From NCBI GenBank assembly GCA_973895155.1, contig OZ316892.1, forward strand, positions 5,952,001 to 6,016,000: a stretch of 64,000 bases of DNA. Reading direction: 5' to 3'. A program made the translations under genes and the position numbers. Position 1 is the first letter of the stretch, and each line of letters opens with the position of its first letter. Of this stretch, positions 12,287-24,026 are shown in pieces. Source of the DNA: Marsupella aquatica (taxonomy: Eukaryota; Marchantiophyta). The notes beneath the pieces were generated by a model. That model saw only the letters and a program-made list of their open reading frames with translations. It had not been told where the DNA came from and did no database searches.

Positions 12287-15200
12287 ATCCCATAGCAAAG
12301 GTTTGACTGTTTTCATCTTCTACTGGAAACCGAGCATGTCATGTATTGTTATTGTGGTTGGACCACATGTTAGTAAAACTGTGGGCTGCGAGTGACTGCA
12401 CCTGACACGCCCACGCACCACATATTCTTCAGTTATAAATTGAGGTTTCATTCTCTATCGGTCTTATTGACATCAGAAAACGAGCAAGAGTCTAGATTTA
12501 GATTTTCTACATGTTTGCAACTGCAATGCTTCGATCATGACCTCAGATTCTCCTGGAGTATGGTCATTATGAGTTCACTGATTTATCTGTTTGACCAGGC
12601 TGGAGAGTTTGGCCTTCCAGAGGGTCCGCTTGAAACCGTGGAGATGCCTGTCATCGTGGCCATTGCAGTTCTCGAAGTGCAGCTCAAAGTTCGTAGCTCT
12701 GTGGAACGTTGATTCATCTGTCTGGAATTAAGTTCTCGGTTGGAAATAAGCTTGTTGACTGGCTCACATTAGGACCCTTGTGGCAGAACTCTTTAACTTT
12801 CGTATTTTCCCAGAAAGATCATTGTTCCAGAAGCTGTTTTACCCGGAACAAGACGGACCCAATTGGGTTCTCTTCCACTCGGGAACAAACTCCTTTGTTA
12901 CACCTGTGCTAAGCGACCTCGATGAAGGTGAGTGACTAGCGGGACATAGTTGTGTGATTGTTATTTTCTGCACAGGAAGGCGATACATGGCATGTAGGAG
13001 ATAGATTTTCTAACGAGGGTTTTTTCGTGTGATAGGATGTGAAGGATGATGGAGACATGGCGTACTTTCTAGGACGGCGATATATGTCATATAGGAGATA
13101 GATTTTCAATTAATGGTTTTGGTTGTGCCGTAGCTCCATTTTGAAGAGTAGAGAAGATGATGTCATGAATACATTTCGCCTGTATCCTTGGAATGATTGG
13201 TGGTAAGAACCAGAGTGTACAGATAGGAAAGATAGGTAGGAGAGTCCAAGACAATCTTTGTTGGTACTGCTTTCTTTTGAGAAAGAAAATTGAACGAACC
13301 GCTGATCCTGAGTAAGGACTTAGGAAGGAGGAGTATGACCAGAAATGGATCCAGCAAAAAATGTGGTTAGGGTTAAAATGATGCTCGACATCGTCAGAAG
13401 GGTTTCTTTCCTGCCTCTTAGAGATACTCGCTTGGAAAGAACGGACATGAGTTTGGACGGTTGAAGCAGATATCAACTTCACAGTGGGGACAAAACCGCT
13501 AAAAATAGGTTCTTAGCTTCTGGTCTTGGCAGCGATCTTGACTATGGAACGCTGGACGAGAGTAGAAAAGGTAGGGTAGTGCCGACAACTGTTTGCTCTT
13601 CTGGCAAACAAGGTCATTTCCATAATAGCAACTGGCTTCTGATGAAATCTTACAAGATTTGAGCATGTTTGAGTTTCGGCCATGCAACACTAAAACTGTC
13701 TTTGAAATTAGGTAAGTTGAGCACAAGTAGTTAGGAATGGGAGAATTCAATTCATATAATTCGAAGGTTCATGGGTGTCCGTCCAGACAGAAGAGAGTAG
13801 CTCCTTGGAGTCATTATCTAAAGTTCCATCATTGGCCACGTCCAGGATCCGTCATCTAGGAAGGTGCATACTATCATCTAAGGCAGAAGGGGTGTGACGA
13901 CTGTTGTTATGGGAGTCTTCATCCAGCCTGGGTGATTGTTAGTCAGGACAATCTCTTTGTCAGCTCAGTCATATGAACTCCTCGAAAAGGCAGAGGATCT
14001 GCAACTGTCTGTGCTCTTCATGGATATTATCATGTTCAACACCGCCTCACCAGAAACTTGCAGTCCAAGAAAGAATTTGTCGTTTGACATTTCTTACATT
14101 CACCTTTCTACAACACTGATAGCTTAAATTACAATGGACACAGAAACAGATTGTAGGTGGCGTCTGAATGCTTTGACACTAATGGGAGTGGCTTTTGGTA
14201 GTAATTTTGGTCCTCACCTTGTCTCAATTCATAGTGTGCATGAGCTCTTGTTTCTCTTAATTTTATTTCACTAGCCTCTACAGTTGGCTTTGAGTCGTGG
14301 GTCATGGTCATTGTTGAAGGCTAAAAGTTATGGATCCTGAATTTGGCATTCTTTATGGCTGCTTGTAACAATAATCGGCCAGTTCAGGTCCCTGAAATTC
14401 CGAGATTTGAGGCGCTCTATTAGCTTGATGTCAGCGAACTGCAAGCAGGAATTTGGTAATTTCTTCATTGTTAATTCCAAGCTGGATTGAGCCATTTGCA
14501 GAGTAGATGATTACCCACTTCAATCAGGGAAGAATAAATCACTTCGCAGGACTTCACACCTTTAAGAAGTCCCACTCATCATTCAAAGCACAGAGCCCCA
14601 ACAGAGCATCTTTTGTATTCTGTTGAATTTGGATTGCTCTCCAGGAATCCAATAGAGTGCTACAAAGTAATATCACATGCTGATTTCACATTATGCCTAA
14701 CCTTATTCTTCACTTTAAATGCATAAGCCACATCTATACTACAGTTTTTGTTCTCAGTTGACATGAGACTAAATTTTAACACCCATTGCTGCAGAGTCAC
14801 ATTGTTAGCTCAAGAAGGGAGGTCACCCAAAAACTCGAGAATCTATTCACTCACGTGCACAAAGCAAAGCAAACCTGGATTTCCACCAGAGATGATTACT
14901 TTATTGGTGCACGGATACAGCCCTCCGGGTTTACAGCCATGGCCCTCCAACAGGCGATGGGTTAGCAAGCGTAACCCCTGACAATCCTTCATCACATAGA
15001 ATTTTGAGATTTTGAAAGGATTATGAGAGAGTCGGAATCCCTGGCCAGGCTGGCAAAGGGTTCCCGCTATGGACCTCTCGTGAAACTACAAATGAAAAAG
15101 GAGAGGAGGGGGACAGAGGGGGATTGAACCCGTCACAACGACACTCTTCCCGACATCCAGTGAAGAAGGGGGATTCAACCTCGGATCTGCTCAGATGACA

Positions 15201-15672
15201 TTGTTTTGCTCTGTAATGTTGCAAATCAAAAGCGAACCTTAAAAGTCTAGGTAAGACATGACGGTATCAATCCGGTCAAGGGCATGGGGAGTCCACACAA
15301 CTCCTTTAGCAAAGCTCTGCTGCAAGACTAGAATGGACAGCTTACCAAGCTGATATGCAGTTACCTTGACCTAATGCTGGCCGGCCATAGCAGAAATTCA
15401 AATCAATGACAAGAAGCTCCAGTTCTTCACTGCTACGATATACGACGAACTTGGGCAAAACTGTCTCATAGGCCTTAGTAATATTCTCCAAGCCTTGAAT
15501 GGAATCGTTGTCATCTAAAAAATGTTGACCATAATTGAAAAGGATGACTGTTCGTGAGCTGTGGCAGACTAGGACCAAGTGATAGCAGCAAATTCTAAGT
15601 GAACATGTATATTTTGCAAGCGATCTCCTCTCACTGATAATGATAGAGGTCAAAATTGAGTTCCCGTGGCTA
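12287..15672. other. Gene-free stretch between two genes
   Basis: Convergent intergenic region between the CaM-binding protein gene (+) and CSN8 (-). No domain was recognised on either strand. Around 15,100-15,190 the phrases GGGGGATTGAACCC and GGGGGATTCAACCTCGG resemble tRNA-type B boxes and could be SINE remnants. The minus open frame at 15,342-15,653 matches nothing I know. Confidence 0.4.
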
Positions 15673-17954
15673 TTAATGTTCCAAGTGAAAGACGTATTCA
15701 GTCAGACTTTGCAATTGACTTGCATCAGTCTGTTGCTCTACAGTAGACGTAATTGGAGAAACAGTTAACATCTTTGCCAATGGGTCCAAAGTCCACCCAT
15801 GCTGGACGGTGTCTGCATTCAATAGATTTAAACCAAGTCAGTACACTTAATGGGAAAGTTTAAACCTCTGCAAATATCGTCAGTGTTTCAGTAACCAAAG
15901 CTGTGCCATCATTTTGAGTGACAGGCGTCTTCAAAGATCCGATATATACATAATAATGATGAACCTATAAGAATGATGACGAGACGAAAAAAAAGTTCAA
16001 TTGCTCTATTTGGACTCGCCACCTAAGAATTAGTCACTAAGTCCAAATCCACCTATAGACCATTTGAGTCTTAGTTTAGTCACACATGGGCTGCAAATTC
16101 AACGTGAATGCTCTGGGTCAGGCGTCCTTCATCGAAGAATGAAGAAAATAGTCCTTCGAGCCAAAACGGCAACATTTACGGCTGAAGAGCTGGACCGTAT
16201 TATTCACCACCATATACCATGCAACTAAGTGTCACTGTGTTCTGTTACTTAGGTGCCTAGTTGCACAGATATCCCCTTACGGAAGCAAGAATCAGCTGTC
16301 TTGAACTTCCTTTATGGAAAACACATTCACAACGCAGCCCTTCAAATTTCAAATCAGCGATCTTCAATGCAGAAGTGATCCCTCAAGCACCTTAGGGTCA
16401 CTTGCAGATTAAAGAATTCAATGGTCTAGTAGAGCAGACGTGAACCCTCCTCGATTTGCCCCTATAGCAAAGTAGTCCTCGCGTTGGGTGGTTGAATATA
16501 CTTACAATTCACAACGTCATTCTCTGTCATCCCCAAGCATCCGGCAGCATCTGTTACGCTGATCGTCGAATAGGCTGTGTAGAGAAGCTTCAATATTCGT
16601 TTCGAATAGTCCTCTACAAGACATGACACATCAAAGATACTAGTATTACGAGGAGAGACAAAGCGAATCCAGAGCAGTTGCAGAACACAGTCAACCGATG
16701 GACTAGCTATGGAAAGACATGACGAGTTGATCGTGAGATACGTTATCAATGTTAGAGAAATTAACCAATTAGATGCATCGGTAGACCAGATAGGTGTCCG
16801 AGGCCAGCTCAAAAGGGAGGAACTTTTATAAGAAACCTATCGCATGCAATGCACAACTACCTAACTACGGCAAGTAGAAGCACGACATCCGAACATTGTA
16901 TGCCTTCCATGTTTGCCCCTCGTAATAGTCAAGCCAAAGTTTCCAGTCCAGACATGCGAAACCTTCAACCTTGAGCAGTAGTTCCTTACCAGCAACAGCA
17001 GATACTACGAGCTGGACATCGGGACTCCAATCATAGCTACGGAGAGCGTCGTGAACCGCAGCATGATCATGACTCCATAAGCACTGGACTATCTTCCAAG
17101 CAGCAGCTAGCTCCGCATCATTTTGCTTTACTACGGCTGGTGTCCGTTTCCATAGAAATCTCGCACTATTACTGCACGCAATTTCAAAATTGAAGTCATC
17201 ATTGTTCAAGCTGAATGAAGTGCATTGTTGATAAGGTGAAGAAAAATGGCAAGAGAGTTCCGACACACGTCGAACACACCTCAAATATGAATTAAGCTCT
17301 TCTATTAAGTTCTGTTATGTTAAAGGATCACAGAAAACTGAAGTCAAGTGGCCAATTCGAAAGCGTCAGGTGTGTAAGCTATGTCACTTACAGATCATCT
17401 ACTACAACATGACCTAGCAAGTGTACAGTGAATGGCCATTCTTGAGGAATCCCGGCTCCAGCGGCAGCTGTCTGCATAATTCTTTCAATAGTGAGATTCC
17501 CCAGGCACAGAATGATGAGGTAAGGCGAGGAACACATACAGAACAGAAACGTAGGCTAAAACCCTACGTAAGAAGCCCTAGAATGTGAATTACAATACCA
17601 ATCCGCTAGCGATATCATGAGGCAGAAAAAGAGACACACATAGCTAATCTTTCCCTTCATTCCTCTAAACCCTACAGATCGCGCAGGAACCTGAGCAAAA
17701 CACAATTGGCTCGCGGTTATTTTGCCGGAGAGAAGAAGACATTCTCCATCACTACTACAGCAAATCAACAAACGAACGAATGAACGAAGACGAACGCAGG
17801 CTGTGGTCCGACCGAAAAACGAACAAACCTCGAGTTCAAGATTGTCGAGCAAATCCGCCAACTCGGTGAATCGCCGCGCATTTATCGCCTCATGTACAGC
17901 GCTCAAACTCGAGGTCGACGGACCGGCAATCCTCCCATTCACCGAGACGGCCAT
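15673..17954 (-). CDS. CSN8: COP9 signalosome complex subunit 8
   Basis: Smallest subunit of the COP9 signalosome, which removes NEDD8/RUB from cullin-RING ligases in the nucleus. Minus strand, five exons in transcription order: 17954-17829, 17471-17392, 17171-16990, 16613-16506 and 15812-15673. All introns are GT-AG and phases are consistent, giving 211 residues (Arabidopsis CSN8 is slightly shorter). Diagnostic blocks in order: VHEAINARRFTELADLLDNL, EWPFTVHLLGH, NSARFLWKRTPAVVKQNDAE, AAWKIVQCLWSHDHAAVHDA, LRSYDWSPDV, LLYTAYSTISVTDAAGCLGM, HGWTLDPLAKMLTV and the conserved end LQSLTEYVFHLEH. These match the CSN8/PSMD8/eIF3K-type PCI-like fold. The last exon is 693 bases past exon 4 and is easily missed. 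No disabling change seen. Upstream (18.0 kb) is a TTCC microsatellite and a CT-rich leader. Confidence 0.94.
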
Positions 17955-18010
17955 GCCCGGATTAATTGGAATTGGGATGCGAGGAAAAATCGACGTAGGC
18001 TAAGAAATCT

Positions 18011-18045
18011 CCCTTCCTTCCTTCCTTCCTTCCTTCCTTCTTTCT
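18011..18045. repeat. TTCC microsatellite
   Basis: About seven TTCC units directly upstream of CSN8 (minus strand), likely in its promoter or 5' flank. Confidence 0.85.
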
Positions 18046-18127
18046 TAGGAACCTACTTTTGCTACTTCTTTTCAGACACCTTCGTCCTTCGCTGCTCGTT
18101 CGGTACAGAAACACCTTCCTCGTCGCT

Positions 18128-18264
18128 CCTTAGCTCCCACTTGATCGAGTGTTCGTTCTCTCGTCCTGTCACGAGACCTCACTTCTCTACAGGTAAGCTC
18201 CCACTTGGTCGAGTGTTCGTTCTCTCGTCCTGTCGCGAGGCCTCTCTTCTTCTCTACAGGTAAC
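18128..18264. repeat. Tandem duplication, ~60-70 bp unit
   Basis: Two adjacent units share AGCTCCCACTTGATCGAGTG, TTCGTTCTCTCGTCCTGTC, a CACGAGACCTC/CGCGAGGCCTC block and end in TTCTCTACAGGTAA. A further diverged relative, with CTTTGTGGA..GTTCT and TTTCTTCTTTACAGG, occurs around 20,610-20,672. Each unit ends in a perfect splice-acceptor-like CTACAG|G, so they could be duplicated exon borders. Confidence 0.65.
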
Positions 18265-18959
18265 GCTTTGTGGACTGTTCTGTCGCTCTTTCTGTCACGA
18301 TAATACCTCCCTTCGCTTCATTCAAAACCCTGATTTGCCTGAGGGATCCTGTCTCCCCGTTGGGAGCCTATTGATTTGATCATGTCTCCCCCATTAGGCA
18401 CTTTTTTTTTGTTTTTTGTTTTGTTTTTTGTTACTAATTGATATAAGCACTTTTTGTTTTTTTGTTGTTTGGTGCTGATTGGTATATATAGAGTATATAT
18501 GTACATATAACTAGCCCCTATGACCCTTTCTGTCGAACATAAATAGGTACAAAGTAAAATCTTGCACAATAGAATTATATGCTGTTTTGGTTAGTCTTTG
18601 ATTCATTCTTGTTTTTTGTCCATACTCATTTCAGTTTTGTCTTTATTTAGAGTCAATTTCACTTTTGTTTATCCTCATTTAAAATTTTGACCTTATTGAA
18701 CCCCATTATCTGTTTGTCTTTTTGGGAGTTAGTGTCTAGAGTCTTCATTCTAGACCTAGGCCCTTAAGACTAGACTTGAGTTGGCGCTTTTATAATAAGA
18801 TATGCAATGAATGTATTCTCTTTGTATATTTCTGTACTTTGTTGAGTTGCCTCCTATTTACCTTCCTAGCTTCCCAGTTTTCCCTAGAGCAGGGACTTTG
18901 TTACCGCCTTTCCTTCATGGAATAGTTTTCCCTAGAGTAAGGGTATTGTTTTTTCTTTT
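18265..18959. other. Gene-free AT-rich stretch with poly-T tracts
   Basis: T-rich runs (18,400-18,475) and a short internal duplication of AGTTTTCCCTAGAG.A.GG (near 18,875 and 18,927) just ahead of the inverted repeat. No gene recognised. Confidence 0.4.
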
Positions 18960-19677
18960 ACCGCACATTAAATCTACAACTAGTTAACACTCCCCATTTT
19001 CCTGGGGCCCGTACACTGCACCAATGCTACCGCCCGCTATAGCCCAAGTTTGCCAGAACACAAGCCAATACCATTTTGTGCCTTGGTCCGACCCAATCAA
19101 CTTTGTGTCTTCTACTTTGGGTTTATGTTCTGGCACCCTTCATATTTCATCGCCCACTCCAGCCCAAGTCCCCAATGTTTCTTCTAAGTCTAAGTGTGCA
19201 AGCACAACCTCATACTTTGGTTAAGAGTCATGATTGATAGAGTACTGATTGATGTTTTGCCAAATGCCTCTTCTCTATGGAGTCATGGTTTATGTTTTTG
19301 CAACACGTCTTTTCAATTGAGTCATAGAGTTCGTAATAGAGTCTAAATGTTCAGGCAACGCCTAGTAAATTTTGATAAAAGTCATGATTAATCTTGTCTT
19401 GGATTATGTAACTTGGGTGAGAGTGGGGAGCAGAAATCAAGGACTTGGGCCGGAGCGGGCAACAACAAGTGAACAGTGCCAGAACATAATCCAGAAGTCA
19501 ATGGCACAAAGTTATTTGGGCTGGAGCAAGTGACAAAATGGTAGAGTTTTGGTTTGTGTTTTGGCAAACTCGGGCCGGAGAGGAGAGGGTTGCAGCATTG
19601 GGGATTAGGATAGGCAGTATACGGGCGCCCCAAGAAAATGAGGGAGCATTAACTCATCGTAGATTTAAAGTGCGGTG
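18960..19677. repeat. Long inverted repeat (foldback), arms ~220-240 bp
   Basis: The left arm (18,960-19,180) and the right arm (19,435-19,677) are reverse complements with scattered mismatches. Left ACCGCACATTAAATCTAC pairs with right GTAGATTTAAAGTGCGGTG, and left CATTTTCCTGGGGC pairs with right GCGCCCCAAGAAAATG. Left GTTTGCCAGAACACAA pairs with right TTGTGTTTTGGCAAAC, and left TTATGTTCTGGCAC pairs with right GTGCCAGAACATAA. The spacer is about 255 bases. It would form a long hairpin if transcribed. Likely a foldback transposon or two oppositely oriented element ends. Confidence 0.85.
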
Positions 19678-20690
19678 AAGTAGACCTAGGATAGGCGTGA
19701 TTTTATTGAACAACCTAGTGTATATTTTCATTTTCTTCCCTGTAGGACTATAAAGCCTAGCTGCAGCCATATGAGTGTTGAAGGAAAGGGTTCTCTACAT
19801 GCATCATGCCGCAAAATGAGTTTTGGGAGCAAACCTAGAGATTACTTCGCAGGGTTTGTTTACACTACAATGTGTTTTTGGGAACACGAGAGCAAGCAAT
19901 GGGTCATGCTCACCCGTTTCCTTCTCTTCTTTTTATAATATAGCATATTCATCCTGGAACATGAAAAGTTATTTTGTCCTCTAGCAAAAAGTTTAAGTTT
20001 TTTTAGTGAAATACAAGTGATCTAATTTTTTGTGGCAAATATAAATAGGACATTGATTAGGAAGCGTGACATTGAAAAATTGTGCACATAAAGTACAAGA
20101 GTAAAAGTACACATGTAAAGAAAAGTAATAATGAACAGGAAAAATTTAAGTCTATAGTATTGGGTTCTGCACATACTATACACCACTAAAGATACTTACG
20201 TACTTATCTCAGGTAATGACACTCAAATGAATTAAAACCATAAATTTAGGACACAAAATCAAGAGTAGAACTTAAAGACATAAAGAGTGCACTTTAATTA
20301 GATCATTTCTTCTTCACTAAGGACTAGAACTTCCATGAGCTTTGTTAAAGGGTGGATGATCAAAAGTATATCAAAGATTGAAAAACTTAGAGGGGTGCCA
20401 GATTAAATTCAAAATCTAAAGTATACAAGGATGCACCTTGGTAAAACACATTGAATTAAAATATACAAGAAAAGAAGTTTGAATAAGACAAAATACTGGA
20501 AGATAGATTCACCATATAGCAGTATCATAGTTGGAATTTATAACACAGCGGCAGACGTCAGGTTCCAGGGAGAACCGTGTTCGAGTTGTTCGCACTAGCT
20601 AATGGCTTCAGGTATCACTTTGTGGAGGGTTCTTTCTCCCTTTCCGTCACAAAACCTTTCTTCTTTACAGGAAATAGTTGAAGCCCGGAT
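19678..20690. other. Gene-free AT-rich stretch
   Basis: Strongly AT-rich (19,920-20,520 especially), with no recognised gene or RNA. Confidence 0.4.
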
Positions 20691-21130
20691 AGATGGACCC
20701 AGCATGTGACCCCCATGGACTGTGACACCCTTTACACCTTAGCTCAGTGACGCCCTTCTAGTTTCCAAGAAGATTTTAACAGATAACATTGACCTTCAAC
20801 ACCTCTCTTGATGTACAGCTGAATCAGCTGTTTTTGGGTTTGTTAGAAGCAACTTGGAAAGATCTTTCCAATGAGTCTACTATGGCCAGTTTTCAACTAT
20901 GGCCAGTTTTCATGAACAAGAGAGATATGTAAATTTATAAAGACTACCCAATCACTCAATGTCCACATTTTACACTGTCTTGAAGCTTTTGAGTAGCTAA
21001 CTCAGACATTCAATATCTCCATTGACACCCCATGGAATAGGCTATTTCTGGGCTCGTAAGAATTAATTTTGAACGATCTTGGAGAGGTTAACTTGTTTTT
21101 GACAGTGTAAACTACCTCTCCAAGAGAACA
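20690..21130. repeat. Dispersed repeat, internally duplicated; related to the CACTA target site
   Basis: Two related halves (about 20,700-20,965 and 21,025-21,130) share GACACCC..., a GGGTTTGTTAGAA/GGGCTCGTAAGAA block and a GATCTT. motif. The first half also aligns with the joined flanks of the transposon at 48,226-58,740. TTTTTGGGTTTGTTAGAAGC is like CTTGGGCTCAGCAAATTGAAGC on the left flank, and AATTTATAAAGACTACCCAATCACTCAATGTCC is like AATTTCTAAAGATCGCTCCACCACCCAATGTCC on the right. Confidence 0.55.
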
Positions 21131-21850
21131 GTGTCTCAACTACTTTAAATATAGTCCTTGTTTGCTTTGAAATTGTTCATAAGGATCCATCAAAATGAAT
21201 ATTTGCACCGGTTGTTACTCTTAGTCGTTGCTTGGGCAGTGCAGCAATAAGTTTCAGTTGTAATGGAAGCAGCAGTGAATGTGGTTTTGGAAGCTGTTTC
21301 GAAGGATTTCTCAATGATGTACTAAGGAACTCCAAACATTGCGATTCCCTGGCTAAACTTCTTCCACAAGCTGCAATTGCTGGAAATCCCCTCAAGGAGC
21401 TAACTCCCAACGACAATCGATGTATTCAGGTTCTCGCTACGCTACCACCAGTGAGGTGTGCAAGGGGTATTGAGCAGCAGTATATAAAATATTTAGGTCA
21501 GGGATTCAACTCTTCGCGTTATAACCTCTCCTTCTCGGACGTGCCAGGTCATGTCGCGCAATCAAAAGTTCACTGTCCATCCGAGCTTTTCTCTCACATT
21601 TGGGATTACAAGACCTTCCCGAATGTCTAAGGTTTGCAAAATTGAACCAAAAACCAAAAACAGAAACCTCATTTCATCGTGACATTGGACCACCTTTTTG
21701 TATTAAAGCTAACCGGAGGCTCAGGCTCATTGCTAATGAACTCTAGGTTCAAAACGCACAACAATTTTATTCATATGTTGCAATCTATAAATATTGTACA
21801 AACTCATCTGGAAAATTTTACATCAGGGCCGAACGAATGTAAATTTCGAG

Positions 21851-23783
21851 TCAGAGAGCTGTGTTTTTCTTCGAGGAGTTCATATATGGCCTTACTACCC
21901 ACTCGTTTTGTGCCTCCACCTGGTCCACAGTGCCCAGCTTGATCTGCAACACAATATGGGGTGATTCGTGTGAATGTGTACATAAAGCTCACTCAATGTA
22001 TTTGTAGAACAATCAATAACGGCAGTAAATATGAATCTAGCTCGCGACAGAAAAAGCCTCCAGAGATAGCTCACCTGATACAGACGCAGCTCAAAACGAG
22101 GCCCTACCTCCTTCAAGTCCAGAGATTTCACTCCTGCCGGTTTTTCATAAACGTGATGCCTGGAAATGAAAAGCATTATCAGAAATGGTTTAAAAAGGAC
22201 ACACTCGATACAGTTTGACAGTTTAACTGAAAAACACTTTAACTAACCTGAAAGAAATGTAGTCGGCCTGATTCGCAAATGTAATAATTCGTTTTGTTTC
22301 CACTTTTGGTTCTGGAAACAAAAACTTCAAAATCGACGCTGTCCTCTGGCCAAGCTGAATTCTCAGGAAACGGACTCTATTAGCGGCTGTAAAACACGTA
22401 TGACATGTCAACTGACGGTAACCAGTTTAAACAAGGAAACAGATTTAAAGCAAGTAACACTGCTACCACCACCCTATTCTAGGCCCTGAAGAAAAATCCA
22501 AAATAAAAAGAAAATTTGAGTCATTCCAGTGAGAAGCTTTTGCGTCGTGTACCTTGGTACTGAAGTTATCCAGGATCAGATGAGGATAAGCTTCTGACAT
22601 TGTCCCTAAAGTTTGCTTATCTTTGATATCATGCCTCGTAACCTGTCACGACAATTCACCCTCGTCAGATCTTCAATCTCATTCAAGGCCATCGAGTCAA
22701 AGACGAATAAAAACCAAGGAGAACAATTGCAGTACCTACCACGTTGAGGAGACCGAAATACGCAGTTGGACCGAACGGTAGGTGGCAGATAATGAGACCG
22801 TCAGGCTCTCCTCGATGTTCATGGACCAACAGTATGTCTGTAAAATCATTGTTCTTACACGATTCTACAATGTCCGAAATAACCTGGCACGGATGAAGAG
22901 ATTGGAAGATCAGTCTTCAAAGAACATCAAAAACACTTTTGCATAATCCAGAATGCCAGATAATAAAAGCGGAAACGATAGATCTCGATACCCACCTGGC
23001 CACCACGATTGATCCGTTGGGCATTTGGAAACACTATCTTCAACTCCTGCAGAAACCAAAAAGTCCTTTGGTGGTAAGAAGATTTTGTACTACAACTGCT
23101 GCAAGACAGAGAACAAAATTCTCATCAGATTTGTCCAAAGCCGTTACTGGACACTGACAGAGATGGGAGAGCAGGAGGGGGGCATTGAGCGGGTAAATCT
23201 TGTCTACCTTTACAAACTGTGTTAGTCGACTGCTGGGATCCCTGGATGTAGTTAAGAGGATTTTCGGGTCCTTTTCAGCGGCATTGGCATACTCATCATC
23301 AATATGCGTCCCTAATTCTGCATTTGGTAAATTAATCGTTAAAAATTTGGTAAATTAATCGTCGTATACTTTCAGCGCAATCTGACGAACAAAGTGCTTA
23401 AATCCTCAGCAGTCAACCCTAAAAAACTTCCGTGTACCGGTGGTGTTTTCATCATCAAGGTCTATCTCCTCGCGAAGCCCTGCCTCCTCGTTCCTCAGCT
23501 CTGTCGGTATTGCCTTTCCCTCTGAACATTAACAGAAGATTACGAACTCAGTAATTGAACCTCTTTCCTTTGGGACCAAGGCGTGAACAGGAGGAACATC
23601 GGGTTTCAAAAGGTGGGGTTTAGCGTGTGAACTAAAACCCTAATCGACGAAACTCAATGCGAGTCGAATACCTTCAAGGGCGAGTCGAATTTTACGCTTC
23701 TTCTCATAGAGCGCGCGCTCTTTCCCATCCAAGCTCTTTCGGTACAGGAACTCTCTCCGCAACCTGGTGGTCCGCCTTATCAT
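21851..23783 (-). CDS. IMP4: U3 small nucleolar ribonucleoprotein protein IMP4 (Brix domain)
   Basis: Nucleolar component of the U3 snoRNP/SSU processome, needed for 18S rRNA maturation. Minus strand, nine exons: 23783-23672, 23521-23438, 23311-23208, 23046-22996, 22883-22740, 22642-22553, 22354-22248, 22159-22075 and 21943-21851. All are GT-AG with matching phases, giving 289 residues, about the family length. The N-terminus MIRRTTRLRREFLYRKSL is the conserved IMP4 start. Then come PIT/GKAIPTELRNEEAGLR, DDEYANAAEKDPKILLTTSR, the Brix core LLVHEHRGEPDGLIICHLPF, GPTAYFGLLNVVTRHDIKDK, LGQRTASILKFLFPEP, TKRIITFANQADYISFRHHV, and the GPRFELRLYQ IKLGTVDQ.EAQNEWVVRPYM end. The Brix domain spans roughly residues 80-265. 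No disabling change. Short introns (88-198 bases). Confidence 0.95.
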
Positions 23784-24026
23784 TTTTCGATCGAGAAAAT
23801 TCAACCGGCTGCTGGAGCTGAGGCGACCTTCTGATGGGCTGGGCGAAATGGATGAAGAACTAAAAAAACGCCAGGCAGTTCGAGTGTCACGGCATCGGCC
23901 TTTGGATCACCACGCGATGCAGAAATCACGGTGATCGATAGCGGGAGACAGAAACGGAGACAGAATCGTAGACGTTTGATAGAGGACACTCTGTGCATGG
24001 GGAATTTAGGGATTGAGTCATTCGTC

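Noticed and set aside
15110-15195. tRNA gene suggested by GGGGGATTGAACCC
   Set aside because: Only B-box-like sequence. No cloverleaf or acceptor stem could be folded around it by eye; at most a SINE remnant.
15342-15653. 103-codon minus-strand open frame just after CSN8
   Set aside because: First suspected as the last CSN8 exon, but the true last exon (15,673-15,812) carries the conserved LTEYVFHLEH end. This frame matches nothing I know.
15850-15950. Minus-strand peptide with SLKTPVTQNDGTALVTETL
   Set aside because: Considered as a CSN8 exon. It does not fit the intron phase and is replaced by the clear match at 15,673-15,812, so it lies within the intron.
21232-21630. 132-codon + strand open frame next to IMP4 (MGSAAISFSCNG...)
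   Set aside because: No recognisable domain and no splice partner. It overlaps a smaller minus frame of equal quality, and composition is not distinctive.
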